A DNA stretch of 64,000 bases. Origin: Rhizobium vallis (GTDB lineage: Bacteria > Pseudomonadota > Alphaproteobacteria > Rhizobiales > Rhizobiaceae). Positions within the stretch are counted from its first letter, which is position 1. Every line of letters begins with the position of its first letter. The notes under the pieces were generated by a model. The model was not told where the DNA came from. It did no database searches and worked only from the letters and a program-made list of their open reading frames with translations. A program made the position numbers and the translations under genes. The stretch is from NCBI RefSeq assembly GCF_003985155.1, contig NZ_ML133691.1, positions 1-64,000 on the forward strand, given 5' to 3'. Positions 25,118 through 33,681 of the stretch are shown piece by piece.

Positions 25118-25759
25118 CTACCGCGAGTAGCAATCAAGGCTGATGTTTTCGATCTCGCATACCTTGCGGATCGCAGGCCGCTGAGACAGTTCATGCATGA
25201 AGCGGCTTAGATTTTCATAAGCTGAGGTCGGCCGGGGCAGGCTTTCACACCACAGCGCCAGCATGAAAAGAAAATGGTCGCAGGCATAAACCTCCTCACC
25301 AAGCATGAAGCGCTTTCGGCCAAGCTCGGTGTCTAGTAGGGCAAGCATTTCTGCCAGCCGTGTAGCCTGTGCAGCCTTGATCGCCTCGACGCCTGCGAGT
25401 TCTGTCGTGTGTTTTTCGGCGTATCGCCACACCATGTATTCGGCTTGCAAGGTGTTGTTCAGATACGCCAACCACTGAAAAAAGAGCGGTCGATCGGGGT
25501 TCGCTTGCGATGGGATAAATCGCGAAGCGCTGTCCTGCTCGCAAATGTAAACGCAAATGGCGGGACTTTCGAAAAGCACCAAATTGCCATGGACCAGCGT
25601 TGGAATGCGACCCGCTGGATTGAGCTTCAGATAGTCTGCAGACTTCTGGGCATTCGATTTGCGATCAACCAGTTTGAGTTCGTATTTTGCATTCGTCTCG
25701 ACCAGAAGAAGATGAGGTGCAAGGCTCGCGTTATCTGGAAAATAGTGAAGTTGAAACAT
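25118..25759 (-). CDS. Glutathione S-transferase family protein
   Basis: A 213-residue GST. The thioredoxin-like N-domain (residues 1-80) has the G-site motif NPAGRIPTLVHGNLVLFESPAI, with the cis-Pro and the Glu-Ser pair that bind the glutathione gamma-glutamyl group. The all-helical C-domain follows from about 90. The catalytic Ser/Cys/Tyr region near residue 10 is DNASLAPHLL, which gives Ser12 as in beta/theta-like bacterial enzymes. Conjugation or reductive dehalogenation of electrophiles is the usual role. It is single on its strand. Confidence 0.9.
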   Translation of the reverse strand: MFQLHYFPDNASLAPHLLLVETNAKYELKLVDRKSNAQKSADYLKLNPAGRIPTLVHGNLVLFESPAICVYICEQDSASRFIPSQANPDRPLFFQWLAYLNNTLQAEYMVWRYAEKHTTELAGVEAIKAAQATRLAEMLALLDTELGRKRFMLGEEVYACDHFLFMLALWCESLPRPTSAYENLSRFMHELSQRPAIRKVCEIENISLDCYSR

Positions 25760-26043
25760 AACGTGCGCCCGAGTGTTCTAGCCGGACACTATAGGCAAAG
25801 TGCCCCTGACGAAAAGAGCAAAGCGGCAAATTTTGGCGCATTCTTGCATCTCTATCACAACCGTAGTGTCCGAAACGGCCAAACATTCTTGGTGAATGTG
25901 CGAGGAAAACATCGCTCTGATGTCCATTGTCAATGCATTGGGCACGAAGACGATGCCGCTCTCGCAAACGGGCGTCTCTGATGCGCGGGTTGGCTACCGC
26001 ATTCCCGATTGTGCGTCCGGGGCTGTTCCTATCTTACTGCGAA

Positions 26044-26068
26044 CCCTCGGAGAGATCCGAGGGTTTTT
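26044..26068 (+). terminator. Rho-independent terminator, orphan
   Basis: CCCTCGG and CCGAGGG form a 7-bp stem with a 6-base loop, followed at once by TTTTT. The orientation terminates rightward transcripts, but no rightward gene lies within about 960 bases upstream, which raises the possibility of a small RNA. Confidence 0.75.
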
Positions 26069-26213
26069 ATTGCGAGCTGCCCTATAAGGGGCAGCGGTTA
26101 GAAGGCCGTGGTCGAGACCGCTGCCTGAGCCACGCGTCTTGTCGAAAACGTATTTCAACAACTTAACCTGACATCACCCCAGACGGATCTGCGCAGGTGG
26201 CAGGATGAGGAAT

Positions 26214-26254
26214 GAGCGGGAGAGGCTCCGCCACCAGCGGAGCCTCTCCCGCTC
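26214..26254. repeat. Perfect 17-bp stem-loop upstream of fic
   Basis: GAGCGGGAGAGGCTCCG (26214-26230) and its exact complement (26238-26254) enclose a 7-base loop CCACCAG. There is no T-run. It lies about 100 bases before the Fic start and could be an insulator, attenuator or protein-binding RNA element. Confidence 0.7.
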
Positions 26255-26282
26255 CAACATTTTCCGCAATTTTTCATTTATT

Positions 26283-26348
26283 GGATGAAAATGGATGGCA
26301 AAATGGATTCCGGCGTGCCATATCCCATTCGGATGTAAACGGATGGGA
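26283..26348. promoter_or_regulatory. Repeated GGATG motifs in fic promoter
   Basis: GGATG/GGATT occurs at 26283, 26293 and 26304, and TCCCAT (26323-26328) pairs with ATGGGA (26343-26348). Clustered short repeats right before the start suggest a regulator binding site, perhaps for the wHTH of Fic itself. Confidence 0.4.
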
Positions 26349-26354
26349 TAATGG

Positions 26355-27410
26355 ATGACGGAACTCGATCTCTCCAAATTGCGTATCACGCCGGAGATCC
26401 TATCACTGATCGCCGAAATCGACGAATTCAAAGGTGCTTGGCGAGCGCTCGGCCGCATCGCGCCCGACCGCCTCTCCAGTTTGCGACGGGTCGCAACGAT
26501 CGAAAGCATCGGATCGTCGACCCGCATTGAAGGCGCGAAATTAAGCGACCGTGAAGTCGAAAGGCTTCTCTCGAACCTCCGTATTGGCTCGTTCGCCAGT
26601 CGAGACGAACAGGAGGTCGCAGGCTATGCCGAGGTGATGGAAACGATCTTCTCAGCCTTCGATGCGATCCCGTTCAACGAAAATCACATCCGACAACTTC
26701 ATCGGGACCTGCTCGCCCACTCGACCAAGGACGAGAGGCACCGAGGAAGCTGGAAGACACTTTCCAATAACGTCGAGGCCTTCGACGAAGATGGGCGAAG
26801 CCTTGGGATCGTCTTCGCGACTGCGTCCCCATTCGATACGCCCAGCCGGATGTCAGAACTGGTAGCCTGGCAACAGACCCAAGAGAAGGATGGCAGGTTC
26901 CACCCCCTCCTCATCGTCGCTGTCTTCGTTGTGGTCTTTCTGGAAATCCATCCTTTCCAGGACGGCAATGGACGCCTGTCGAGAGCCTTGACCACCCTGT
27001 TGCTGCTTCGAGCTGGTTACTTCTATGTCCCGTATAGCTCTCTCGAGAGCGTGATCGAGCAGAACAAGGAAGCTTATTACCTCGCGCTTCGTCGCACACA
27101 GGGAACAATCCGAACAGAAGAACAGGACTGGAATCCGTGGGTCGAATTTTTCCTGCGGAGCCTGCAGCGCCAGAAGCAGCGGCTCGAGCGCAAGATCGAA
27201 CGTGAGCGTATTCTGTTGGGCGACCTGCCGGAACTGTCGGTCGCGATCCTCGAACTGGCACGAGAGCGTGGGCGCGTTACTGTCATGGTCGCGGCCAAAG
27301 CCATGGGCGCAAGCCGCAACACCGTCAAGGATCATCTTCGGGCGTTGACGGAGCAGGGACATCTGACCCTTCATGGAGCGGGACGCGGGACCTGGTACGG
27401 CCTGACTTAA
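26355..27410 (+). CDS. Fic-domain AMP-transferase with N-terminal inhibitory motif and C-terminal wHTH
   Basis: A 351-residue class II Fic protein. The inhibitory helix motif [S/T]xxxE[G/N] is SSTRIEG (Ser55, Glu59, Gly60), where the Glu blocks ATP gamma-phosphate binding. The catalytic loop is intact: HPFQDGNGRLSR at 199-210, with catalytic His199, Asp203, Asn205 and Arg207/Arg210. A winged-helix domain closes the protein (about 290-345: GRVTVMVAAKAMGASRNTVK), probably DNA-binding. Such proteins AMPylate targets or undo AMPylation. No separate antitoxin gene is needed because inhibition is intramolecular. Confidence 0.93.
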   Translation: MTELDLSKLRITPEILSLIAEIDEFKGAWRALGRIAPDRLSSLRRVATIESIGSSTRIEGAKLSDREVERLLSNLRIGSFASRDEQEVAGYAEVMETIFSAFDAIPFNENHIRQLHRDLLAHSTKDERHRGSWKTLSNNVEAFDEDGRSLGIVFATASPFDTPSRMSELVAWQQTQEKDGRFHPLLIVAVFVVVFLEIHPFQDGNGRLSRALTTLLLLRAGYFYVPYSSLESVIEQNKEAYYLALRRTQGTIRTEEQDWNPWVEFFLRSLQRQKQRLERKIERERILLGDLPELSVAILELARERGRVTVMVAAKAMGASRNTVKDHLRALTEQGHLTLHGAGRGTWYGLT

Positions 27411-27674
27411 AGCTGGAGTGATTGGTACGCCGATCCGCCGAGATCGGAGATACGGCCCGCCGCTCAGTGGCGAGATTACCGAGAGCAAATCGTGAGGCGC
27501 ATTTGAGCCACTACCCGGTCGGGCGGACGCGCTCTATGCCTCCGGCACGAAGCGATCCTTCCGCCGTCTCCGCTGATTCCGGTAACGATCACTTGTCCAG
27601 CGGCTGCTGACGCATCCGGCAATGAGGCCCGTCCGGCCCAGCTTGTTCGTTTCCCCCTCTGACATCACGCACGC

Positions 27675-28499
27675 CTACATCTTCGCGAAGTCCTCTACCT
27701 GCGCCCTGATCGCGACCTCGGTCGGCAGACGTTCCATCGAACTTGCGCCGTAGAAGCCGTTGCAACCCTTGCAGCGGGCAAGCACATAAGCGGCATCCGC
27801 GGGCATGGAGATCGGGCCACCATGGCAGAGCACGATAACATCGTCGCGCACGGATCTCGCGGCATCCGACCATTCGTTGATCTTCTCCACGCATCCATCG
27901 AGCGTCAGCGCCGTCTCCGCGCCGATCGCGCCCCCAGTGGTCAGTCCGAGATGGCAGACGACGACGTCGGCGCCGGCTTTGCTCATGGCAACCGCGTCTT
28001 CGTTGCTAAAGACGTAAGGGGTCGTCAGCATGTCCTTGGCGTTGGCGCGAGCGATGATGTCGATTTCCCGATCGAAACCCATGCCGGTCTCTTCGAGATT
28101 GGCGCGGAAAGTGCCGTCGATCAGCCCGACCGTCGGGAAGTTCTGGATGCCGGCAAAACCCATTGCCTTTAACTCGTCGAGGAAGTGATCGGGCAGCATG
28201 AAGGGATCGGTGCCGTTGACGCCGGCAAGCACCGGCGTGTGGCGCACGACCGGCAGCACCTCACGGCCCATTTCTTTGACGATCTCGTTGGCATTGCCAT
28301 AGGCAAGCAGACCAGCAAGCGAACCGCGCCCGGCCATGCGGTAACGGCCGGAATTGTAGATCACGATCAGGTCGATGCCGCCGGCTTCCTCGCTCTTCGC
28401 CGAAAGGCCGGTGCCGGCGCCACCGCCGATGATCGGCCGACCCTCGGCGATCTTGCGGCGAAGCTTGCTCAGAATGTCGTTTCTGTCGATACGGGTCAA
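27675..28499 (-). CDS. PEP-hydrolase-like TIM-barrel protein (Tm-1 C-terminal type)
   Basis: A 274-residue TIM barrel of the phosphoenolpyruvate hydrolase-like family (PF09370 type): KLRRKIAEGRPIIGGGAGTG, GGIDLIVIYNSGRYRMAGRG, TPVLAGVNGTDPF, GIQNFPTVGLIDGTFR and ICHGGP-type VIVLCHGGPISMPADAAY. I chose the TTG at 28499 because GGAGAGAG sits 4 bases upstream, directly after the stop of the preceding gene; ATG codons at 28517 and 28526 are also in frame. The preceding gene is the Tm-1-like protein. In plants the two domains are fused in one resistance protein. The true reaction is not known. Confidence 0.85.
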   Translation of the reverse strand: MTRIDRNDILSKLRRKIAEGRPIIGGGAGTGLSAKSEEAGGIDLIVIYNSGRYRMAGRGSLAGLLAYGNANEIVKEMGREVLPVVRHTPVLAGVNGTDPFMLPDHFLDELKAMGFAGIQNFPTVGLIDGTFRANLEETGMGFDREIDIIARANAKDMLTTPYVFSNEDAVAMSKAGADVVVCHLGLTTGGAIGAETALTLDGCVEKINEWSDAARSVRDDVIVLCHGGPISMPADAAYVLARCKGCNGFYGASSMERLPTEVAIRAQVEDFAKM

Positions 28500-28509
28500 G
28501 ACTCTCTCC

Positions 28510-29706
28510 TCAGGCATGGATGTCATGGAAGCTGGCGACGAGCGCCGCAGCGAATTCCGGGCTGTTGATATGGGCGTCTATCTCGATGAGGCGTCTGTTC
28601 GGCGCATCGCGCCATCCGGTCCGGACGGCGGATAACAGCGCCGCGTCGGCTTCGGGATCATGGAACGGCTGACCGGCAGCATCGATTGCCGAAACGCCCT
28701 GTAGCGGCAGCAAGAAGCGAACCCGACCTCGCATCCGGTTGAGCCGTTCGACGATGAAGGCGCCGATCCTGCTGTTTTCCTCCGGCGTTGTGCGCATCAG
28801 GGTCACCTGGGCATTGTGGACGTGAAGCCTGCGATCGCGGAACAGTGTCGGCACGGTTTCCTGCGCCCCGAAATTCACCATGTCGACGGCGCCGACCGAG
28901 CCGACATAGGGCAGGCCGGTGCGGATGATGGCGCCGAAGCGATCCTCTGTCGCCGGAAAAACGCCGCCGACAAGCAGATCGGGAACCTCTGTCGTCGTTA
29001 CATCGATCACACCCTGCAGCAGACCTGAATCGGCAAGTTTCTCCATCGATTGGCCGCCGACGCCGGTCGCATGGAAGACATAGATTTCATGCGTCTTGCC
29101 GAGCATCTCGCGAACCTGCGTGACGCAAGGGGTGGTGACGCCGAACATGGTCATGCCGATCCCCGGCCGATCATCCGTAGAAGCGCGAACGGGGTTGCGG
29201 GCCATGCCAGCCGCCGCATTGGCTGCGTTGCCGATCACCTTGCGCGAGATTGCATTCAGGCCGGCAACGTCGACGACCGAATACATCATGGTGATATCGT
29301 TCGGCCCGACATAGGGCGCCACATTGCCCGAGGCGACCGTCGAGACCATCAGCTTCGGCAGGCCGATGGGAAGCGCTCGCATCGCCTCCGTCACCAGCGC
29401 GGTATTGCCGGTTCCGCCGAGGCCGAGAACGGCGCCGATGTCATCACGCGATTTCAGGAACGCCGTCAGCGCCTTGGCCATGGCCGAGACCGCAGTTCCG
29501 CGATCGGTCTGCCCGAGCACGGCCACCGCCCCCTCGGGATGAAATTCGGCGACGTCGCGCGCCCGGATGTCGGCTCCGGCGCCATCGCCGAGCGTGCCGA
29601 CATCGATGAGCAACGCATCGGCTCCGGCCGAAAAAACCACATCCTTGGCGTAGTTCAGTTCCGCTCCCTTGGTGTCGCAGGTACCGACGACATAGACCTT
29701 TCCCAT
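28510..29706 (-). CDS. Tm-1-like ATP-binding protein (UPF0261)
   Basis: A 398-residue UPF0261 protein: VYVVGTCDTKGAELNYAKDV at the N-terminus, DIGAVLGLGGTGNTALVTEA, YVGPNDITMMYSVVDVAGLN and VFHATGVGGQSMEKLADSG. The glycine-rich loops bind ATP in the tomato Tm-1 homologue. The start is the ATG after GAGGAGGAAAACC; an in-frame upstream extension runs into the promoter. It is the first gene of a leftward two-gene operon with the TIM-barrel protein, divergent from a GntR regulator. A metabolic role with the adjacent sugar ABC transporter and oxidoreductase is likely but unproven. Confidence 0.88.
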   Translation of the reverse strand: MGKVYVVGTCDTKGAELNYAKDVVFSAGADALLIDVGTLGDGAGADIRARDVAEFHPEGAVAVLGQTDRGTAVSAMAKALTAFLKSRDDIGAVLGLGGTGNTALVTEAMRALPIGLPKLMVSTVASGNVAPYVGPNDITMMYSVVDVAGLNAISRKVIGNAANAAAGMARNPVRASTDDRPGIGMTMFGVTTPCVTQVREMLGKTHEIYVFHATGVGGQSMEKLADSGLLQGVIDVTTTEVPDLLVGGVFPATEDRFGAIIRTGLPYVGSVGAVDMVNFGAQETVPTLFRDRRLHVHNAQVTLMRTTPEENSRIGAFIVERLNRMRGRVRFLLPLQGVSAIDAAGQPFHDPEADAALLSAVRTGWRDAPNRRLIEIDAHINSPEFAAALVASFHDIHA

Positions 29707-29773
29707 TGGTTTTCCTCCTCTTTTTAATCCGTCTCTGTTCTGTTTCCCGATAAATCCAGTTTTTGTATTTTCC

Positions 29774-29802
29774 ATATTGTATATTCTTTCGCATATTGCA
29801 TA
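29774..29802. promoter_or_regulatory. Candidate GntR operator direct repeats
   Basis: ATATTGTATA (29774-29783) and ATATTGCATA (29793-29802) repeat in the same direction 19 bases apart in the divergent promoter between the UPF0261 and GntR genes. They are candidate sites for the GntR protein. Confidence 0.45.
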
Positions 29803-29836
29803 CTTAGATCACAAATGCCAGACGGAAATGGAGATC

Positions 29837-30502
29837 ATGAACGCACCGCGCCATCTCACCCTTCGCGAGCGGATCTACGAAGAGATCGTTCGCCTGATCG
29901 TCTCCGGCGAGCTGCCGAGCGGCGTCTCGATCGACGAAAAGGAGCTGACGGAACGCCTGCAGGTCAGCCGCACGCCGTTTCGCGAGGCGATCGGCACGCT
30001 CGCCAAGGAAGGGCTGATCGAGATCAAGCCTTATCGCGGCTTCTTCGTGCGCAGCTTCACGCCGAAGGAGATCGACGACCTCTATAATTTGCGCAAGACG
30101 CTTGAATGCTTTGCCGTCGAGCTTGCCGTGCCTGAGATGAGTGACCGGCATATCGCAAACTTCGAACGCATCCTGGATGAGGCAGTGGCGGCACTGCGCC
30201 GCGGCGACATGGAGACCTACGGCATTCGCGACAAGGAATTTCACGAGACCATCGCCGAGCTTTCGGGAAGTGCGCCGCTGATCGAAACACTGGCGCGGCT
30301 CGCGCTGCAGATCCAGATCTGCCGCTCGATTGCCAATGAGAGCCGCGATCTCGCCGAAAGGGCGGCGGAAGAACGCGACCAGATCCTGCGGGCTTTCAGG
30401 GCACGCGACATTGCCCGCGCAAAGGCGCTGATGCACGCGCATATCAGCGATGTCCAGCAGGCCGTCATGGCGCGGTTTCAGAAGGAAAATCCGGCGCGTT
30501 AG
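29837..30502 (+). CDS. GntR-family (FadR/FCD) transcriptional regulator
   Basis: A regulator of about 221 residues. The N-terminal wHTH reads LTLRERIYEEIVRLIVSGEL, then LTERLQVSRTPFREAIGTLA and KEGLIEIKPYRGFFVRSF. The FCD effector domain follows at about 85-215, with the metal/ligand motif residues (Asp in RDKEFHETI, His in LMHAHISDVQQAV). FCD regulators typically respond to organic acids or sugar acids. Starts at 29828 and further upstream are possible. It sits between the divergent Tm-1-like operon and the ABC transporter operon and probably controls both. Confidence 0.92.
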   Translation: MNAPRHLTLRERIYEEIVRLIVSGELPSGVSIDEKELTERLQVSRTPFREAIGTLAKEGLIEIKPYRGFFVRSFTPKEIDDLYNLRKTLECFAVELAVPEMSDRHIANFERILDEAVAALRRGDMETYGIRDKEFHETIAELSGSAPLIETLARLALQIQICRSIANESRDLAERAAEERDQILRAFRARDIARAKALMHAHISDVQQAVMARFQKENPAR

Positions 30503-30606
30503 CCGGCCAGAATGTCGGATGCATGCCCGGCGACGTGAAGGAGAGGGAGGTCTCCTTTTCGACAAGCGAAAAACGTGGCCGCGGAGCGGCCCAAGAGGAG
30601 GGAACA

Positions 30607-31860
30607 ATGCTGAAATTTCTTACCCGCAGCACAGCACTTGCGGCGATGATCGCCACAAGTTCGCTGGCGCATGCCGAAACCCTGAAGATGTGGGGTCCGG
30701 AACAGATCACCGAACCGCTGGTCGCGCAGCTGTGGAACGGCATCAAGGCCGATTTCGAGAAGGCCAATCCCGGTGTAACAGTCGAGTTCATGCCGCCGAC
30801 CGGGACAATCAGCAACGGCGCAGTGCAAGCTGCCATCCAGTCGGATGCAGGTCCCGACGTGATCCTCACCAATTCCGGCATCGGCCGCATCAGCGTCGTC
30901 AAGAACGCCAAACAGATTATGCCACTGACCGGGCAATATGAAAAGCGCGGCTGGAAGGACAAGATCTACCCCTGGCTCTACACCGAGCTGAAGGGCCAGT
31001 TCGGCGGCGAGATCTATGAGGTTCCTGACGGCCTCGATGCGCTTGGCATCTGGTATCACAAGGACCTTTTCGAGCAGGCGGGCTGGAAGATCCCGGCAAC
31101 CTGGACCGAATTCGAAGCGCTTATGAAATCGATCGACGAAACCGGCCTGCAGCCGATCGCCATCGGCCCGCGCACGACCGGCAGCGCCGGCCATCTCTTC
31201 GGCAACCTGCTGCAATCGGCAAGCGGCAAGGAGGTGATCGGCAAGGCGCTGCGCCGCGAAATCGCCTGGGACGATCCGTCAATCGCCGCCGGCGCCGTCC
31301 GGCTGCAGAAGCTGGTCGAGGCGGGCTACATCAAGAAGGAAATGGCCGGCCTCGATCTCGATGGCGCCTCACGCCTCTGGTTCAACAAGCGCGCGGCGAT
31401 GTTCGTCGCCGGCCCCTGGTTCACCGCCAATGCCCGCAAGGCCGGCTACGACCTCTCCAATGCTGGCTACGCCCCCATGCCTTCCGACATCAAGGGAGCG
31501 GCGATCCCGACTGGCGGCGTCGGCTGGAGCTGGCTGGTGCCGGTCAATTCCAAGCAGCCCGAGCTTGCGATGAAGTGGATCGACTTCATGCTGTCGGATG
31601 CGGTGATGAAGAAACGTGCGCAGGATCCGGCAAGCACGATGATCTACCCGCGCGAAATCCCCGGGGTCGAGCCAGCGACCCCTGTCCTGAAGGACGTCTT
31701 TGCGGCTGCCGCAGGCGGCGTCGGCTATAACCCGAGCGTCTATCTGCCCGGCACCGTTCTCGACACCTATTTCCAGGTCATCCAGGGCCTGATCTCCGGC
31801 CAGATCGGCGGCGAGGACGGTATGAAGCAACTCCAGGCGAAGATGGCAGAGGCGAAATAG
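30607..31860 (+). CDS. Extracellular sugar-binding protein of ABC transporter
   Basis: A 417-residue family 1 solute-binding protein (CUT1 class). Signal peptide at residues 1-22, cut after AHA. The mature protein has WNGIKADFEKANPGVTVEFM, DVILTNSGIGRIS, the substrate-cleft Trp/Tyr cluster (EVPDGLDALGIWYHKDLF) and a long C-terminal lobe. The GAGGAGGGAACA ribosome site fixes this start; an in-frame start 84 bases upstream has no leader-like sequence. It feeds the two permeases that follow. A strong hairpin lies just after its stop codon. Confidence 0.92.
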   Translation: MLKFLTRSTALAAMIATSSLAHAETLKMWGPEQITEPLVAQLWNGIKADFEKANPGVTVEFMPPTGTISNGAVQAAIQSDAGPDVILTNSGIGRISVVKNAKQIMPLTGQYEKRGWKDKIYPWLYTELKGQFGGEIYEVPDGLDALGIWYHKDLFEQAGWKIPATWTEFEALMKSIDETGLQPIAIGPRTTGSAGHLFGNLLQSASGKEVIGKALRREIAWDDPSIAAGAVRLQKLVEAGYIKKEMAGLDLDGASRLWFNKRAAMFVAGPWFTANARKAGYDLSNAGYAPMPSDIKGAAIPTGGVGWSWLVPVNSKQPELAMKWIDFMLSDAVMKKRAQDPASTMIYPREIPGVEPATPVLKDVFAAAAGGVGYNPSVYLPGTVLDTYFQVIQGLISGQIGGEDGMKQLQAKMAEAK

Positions 31861-31926
31861 TGGTCATTCCAGAAACGCCCGGAAGCAAGGTCGTTGCTCC
31901 TCTCAGGGATGCGTCTGCCGTGGCGA

Positions 31927-31957
31927 GACATACGGGCGGCCTGTCCGCCCGTATGTC
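31927..31957 (+). promoter_or_regulatory. Intercistronic hairpin after second binding-protein gene
   Basis: GACATACGGGCGG (31927-31939) and CCGCCCGTATGTC (31945-31957) form a perfect 13-bp stem with a 5-base loop. The 3' arm contains the ATG at 31953. It can both protect the binding-protein mRNA from 3' decay and mask initiation of the permease gene. Confidence 0.7.
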
Positions 31958-32855
31958 CAAACGCCGAACGGCCGGAAATGCCTCACCCGATGGCGATGCC
32001 CGCACCGCATTCTGGTTGATGACGCCGGCGCTCGCGCTTTACGCCGTCTTCACGCTGCTGCCGATCGCCGCCACCTTCTGGCTGAGCTTCAACAGCTCCG
32101 CCGGCTTCAACACGTCAGCAAACTTCGTCGGCGTCGACAACTACGCCAAGGCCGTGCAGGACCCGATCGTCTGGAAGAGCCTGATCCATACCTTCCTCTG
32201 GCTGGCCTACCATGTGGTAATGGCAGGAGGGCTCGGCCTTCTCTTGGCGCTTGCCGTCAGCAGGCTCAGGATCACGCAGGTCTTTTTCCGCACCGCTTTC
32301 TTCCTGCCGCATCTAGTGTCGCTCGCGGTGGTCGGCGTCATCTGGGCCAATATCTACGATCCGTTCTTCGGCCTGCTGAACACGGCGCTGACGCGTATCG
32401 GGCTCGGCGCCTTCACGCAGGGCTGGCTTTCCGACCCCGCTTTGGTGCTCTTTTCCGTCAATGTCGCAAGCTCATGGCAGGGCTTCGGCCTTTACATGCT
32501 GCTCTTCATCGCCGGCCTGCAGAACATCGACCACTCGCTCTATGACGCCGCCGACGTGGACGGCGCCAACGGCTTCCAGAAGCTGATCTACGTGACGCTG
32601 CCGGGGCTTCGCGAGGTGACGACCTTCGTCGTCTCGCTGGCGATGATCAACGGCCTCAAGGGCTTCGCCACGGTCTTCGTCATGACCAATGGCGGGCCGT
32701 TCTATCAGAGCGAGCTGATCACGACCTATATCTATCGGCTTGCCTTCCAGTCCCAGGATCACGGGCTTGCGGCGGTGCTCTGCATTCTGCTCAGCCTGCT
32801 CGCGATCGTCATCACCATCGTCTTCAACCGCTGGCGCGCGAGGCTTTCACAATGA
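31953..32855 (+). CDS. Sugar ABC transporter permease (CUT1, first subunit)
   Basis: A MalF/UgpA-type permease of about 300 residues with six predicted membrane helices, beginning FWLMTPALALYAVFTLLPIA. The EAA coupling motif is AADVDGANGFQKLIYVTLPG at about 197-216. An alternative GTG at 31860 overlaps the previous stop and would add 31 non-conserved residues spanning the hairpin; I prefer the ATG at 31953 because conserved sequence begins soon after it. It overlaps the second permease by 4 bases (ATGA). Confidence 0.85.
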   Translation: MSKRRTAGNASPDGDARTAFWLMTPALALYAVFTLLPIAATFWLSFNSSAGFNTSANFVGVDNYAKAVQDPIVWKSLIHTFLWLAYHVVMAGGLGLLLALAVSRLRITQVFFRTAFFLPHLVSLAVVGVIWANIYDPFFGLLNTALTRIGLGAFTQGWLSDPALVLFSVNVASSWQGFGLYMLLFIAGLQNIDHSLYDAADVDGANGFQKLIYVTLPGLREVTTFVVSLAMINGLKGFATVFVMTNGGPFYQSELITTYIYRLAFQSQDHGLAAVLCILLSLLAIVITIVFNRWRARLSQ

Positions 32856-33679
32856 GTGTGCGCAATCGCGAATGGCCGGTGGCGCTGGCGCTAACCCCGG
32901 CGCTGATCCTGATCCTCGCCCCCTTCGTCTGGCTGGTGATTTCGAGTTTCAAGACCGAGGCCGAGATCGGCCAGGCCGATCCCTTCACCTGGCCCGCCGA
33001 CTTGATGTGGCGGAATTATCTCGACGCCTGGCAGATCGGCGGGTTCGGCGAACTCGTCGGTAACAGCCTCATCAACCTTATCGGCGTCGTCCTCCTGTCG
33101 CTGATTACCTGCGCTCCCGCCGGCTATGCACTCGCCAAGATCCGTTTTCCCGGCCGGGAATGGCTGTTCTACGCCTTCATCCTCGGCTTGACCGTACCGG
33201 TGCAGGCGATCGTCATCCCGCTCTACCAGGTGCTCTTCGGGCTGAACCTCGTCAACACGCTTGCAGGCATCGTGCTGGTACAGGTCAGCAACGGCATTCC
33301 CTTCGGCATCTTCCTGATGCGGAGCTTCTTCATCGGCGTGCCGGACGATTTGATCGAGGCTGCCAAGATCGACGGCGCCTCGCATTTCCAGATCCTCACC
33401 AAAGTCTTTCTGCCGATTTCCACGCCGGCGGTGCAGGCGCTCGTCATCATCAGCGCGCTCTCCACCTGGAACGACTTTTTCCTGCCGCTGATCGTGCTGA
33501 TCAGCCCGGAGGTGCAGACGCTGCCGCTCGGGCTCGTCCGTTTCGCCAGCACCTATGCTTCCGACTACCGCCTGGTCTTCTCGGGCACCGTCATTTCGTT
33601 CCTGCCGATCATTCTTCTCTACATCCTGATGCAGCGCCGCTTTACCGAGGGGTTGACTCAGGGAGCAATCAAGGGCTGA
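32852..33679 (+). CDS. Sugar ABC transporter permease (CUT1, second subunit)
   Basis: A 275-residue MalG/UgpE-type permease: six helices, the EAA loop EAAKIDGASHFQILTKVFLP at about 170-190, and a typical end ILLYILMQRRFTEGLTQGAIKG. It pairs with the preceding permease. The oxidoreductase gene follows two bases after its stop. Confidence 0.92.
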   Translation: MSVRNREWPVALALTPALILILAPFVWLVISSFKTEAEIGQADPFTWPADLMWRNYLDAWQIGGFGELVGNSLINLIGVVLLSLITCAPAGYALAKIRFPGREWLFYAFILGLTVPVQAIVIPLYQVLFGLNLVNTLAGIVLVQVSNGIPFGIFLMRSFFIGVPDDLIEAAKIDGASHFQILTKVFLPISTPAVQALVIISALSTWNDFFLPLIVLISPEVQTLPLGLVRFASTYASDYRLVFSGTVISFLPIILLYILMQRRFTEGLTQGAIKG

Positions 33680-33681
33680 CC

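Larger units (their letters stand above)
25760..26354. other. Long intergenic region with two strong hairpins
   Basis: No protein gene recognised. It contains a Rho-independent terminator without a visible upstream gene (26044-26068), a 17-bp perfect hairpin (26214-26254) and repeated GGATG motifs before the Fic gene. A small untranslated transcript ending at the terminator is possible. Confidence 0.5.

Noticed and set aside
27411..27674. Short open frames between fic and the TIM-barrel gene
   Set aside because: Convergent spacer; frames are short and without features.
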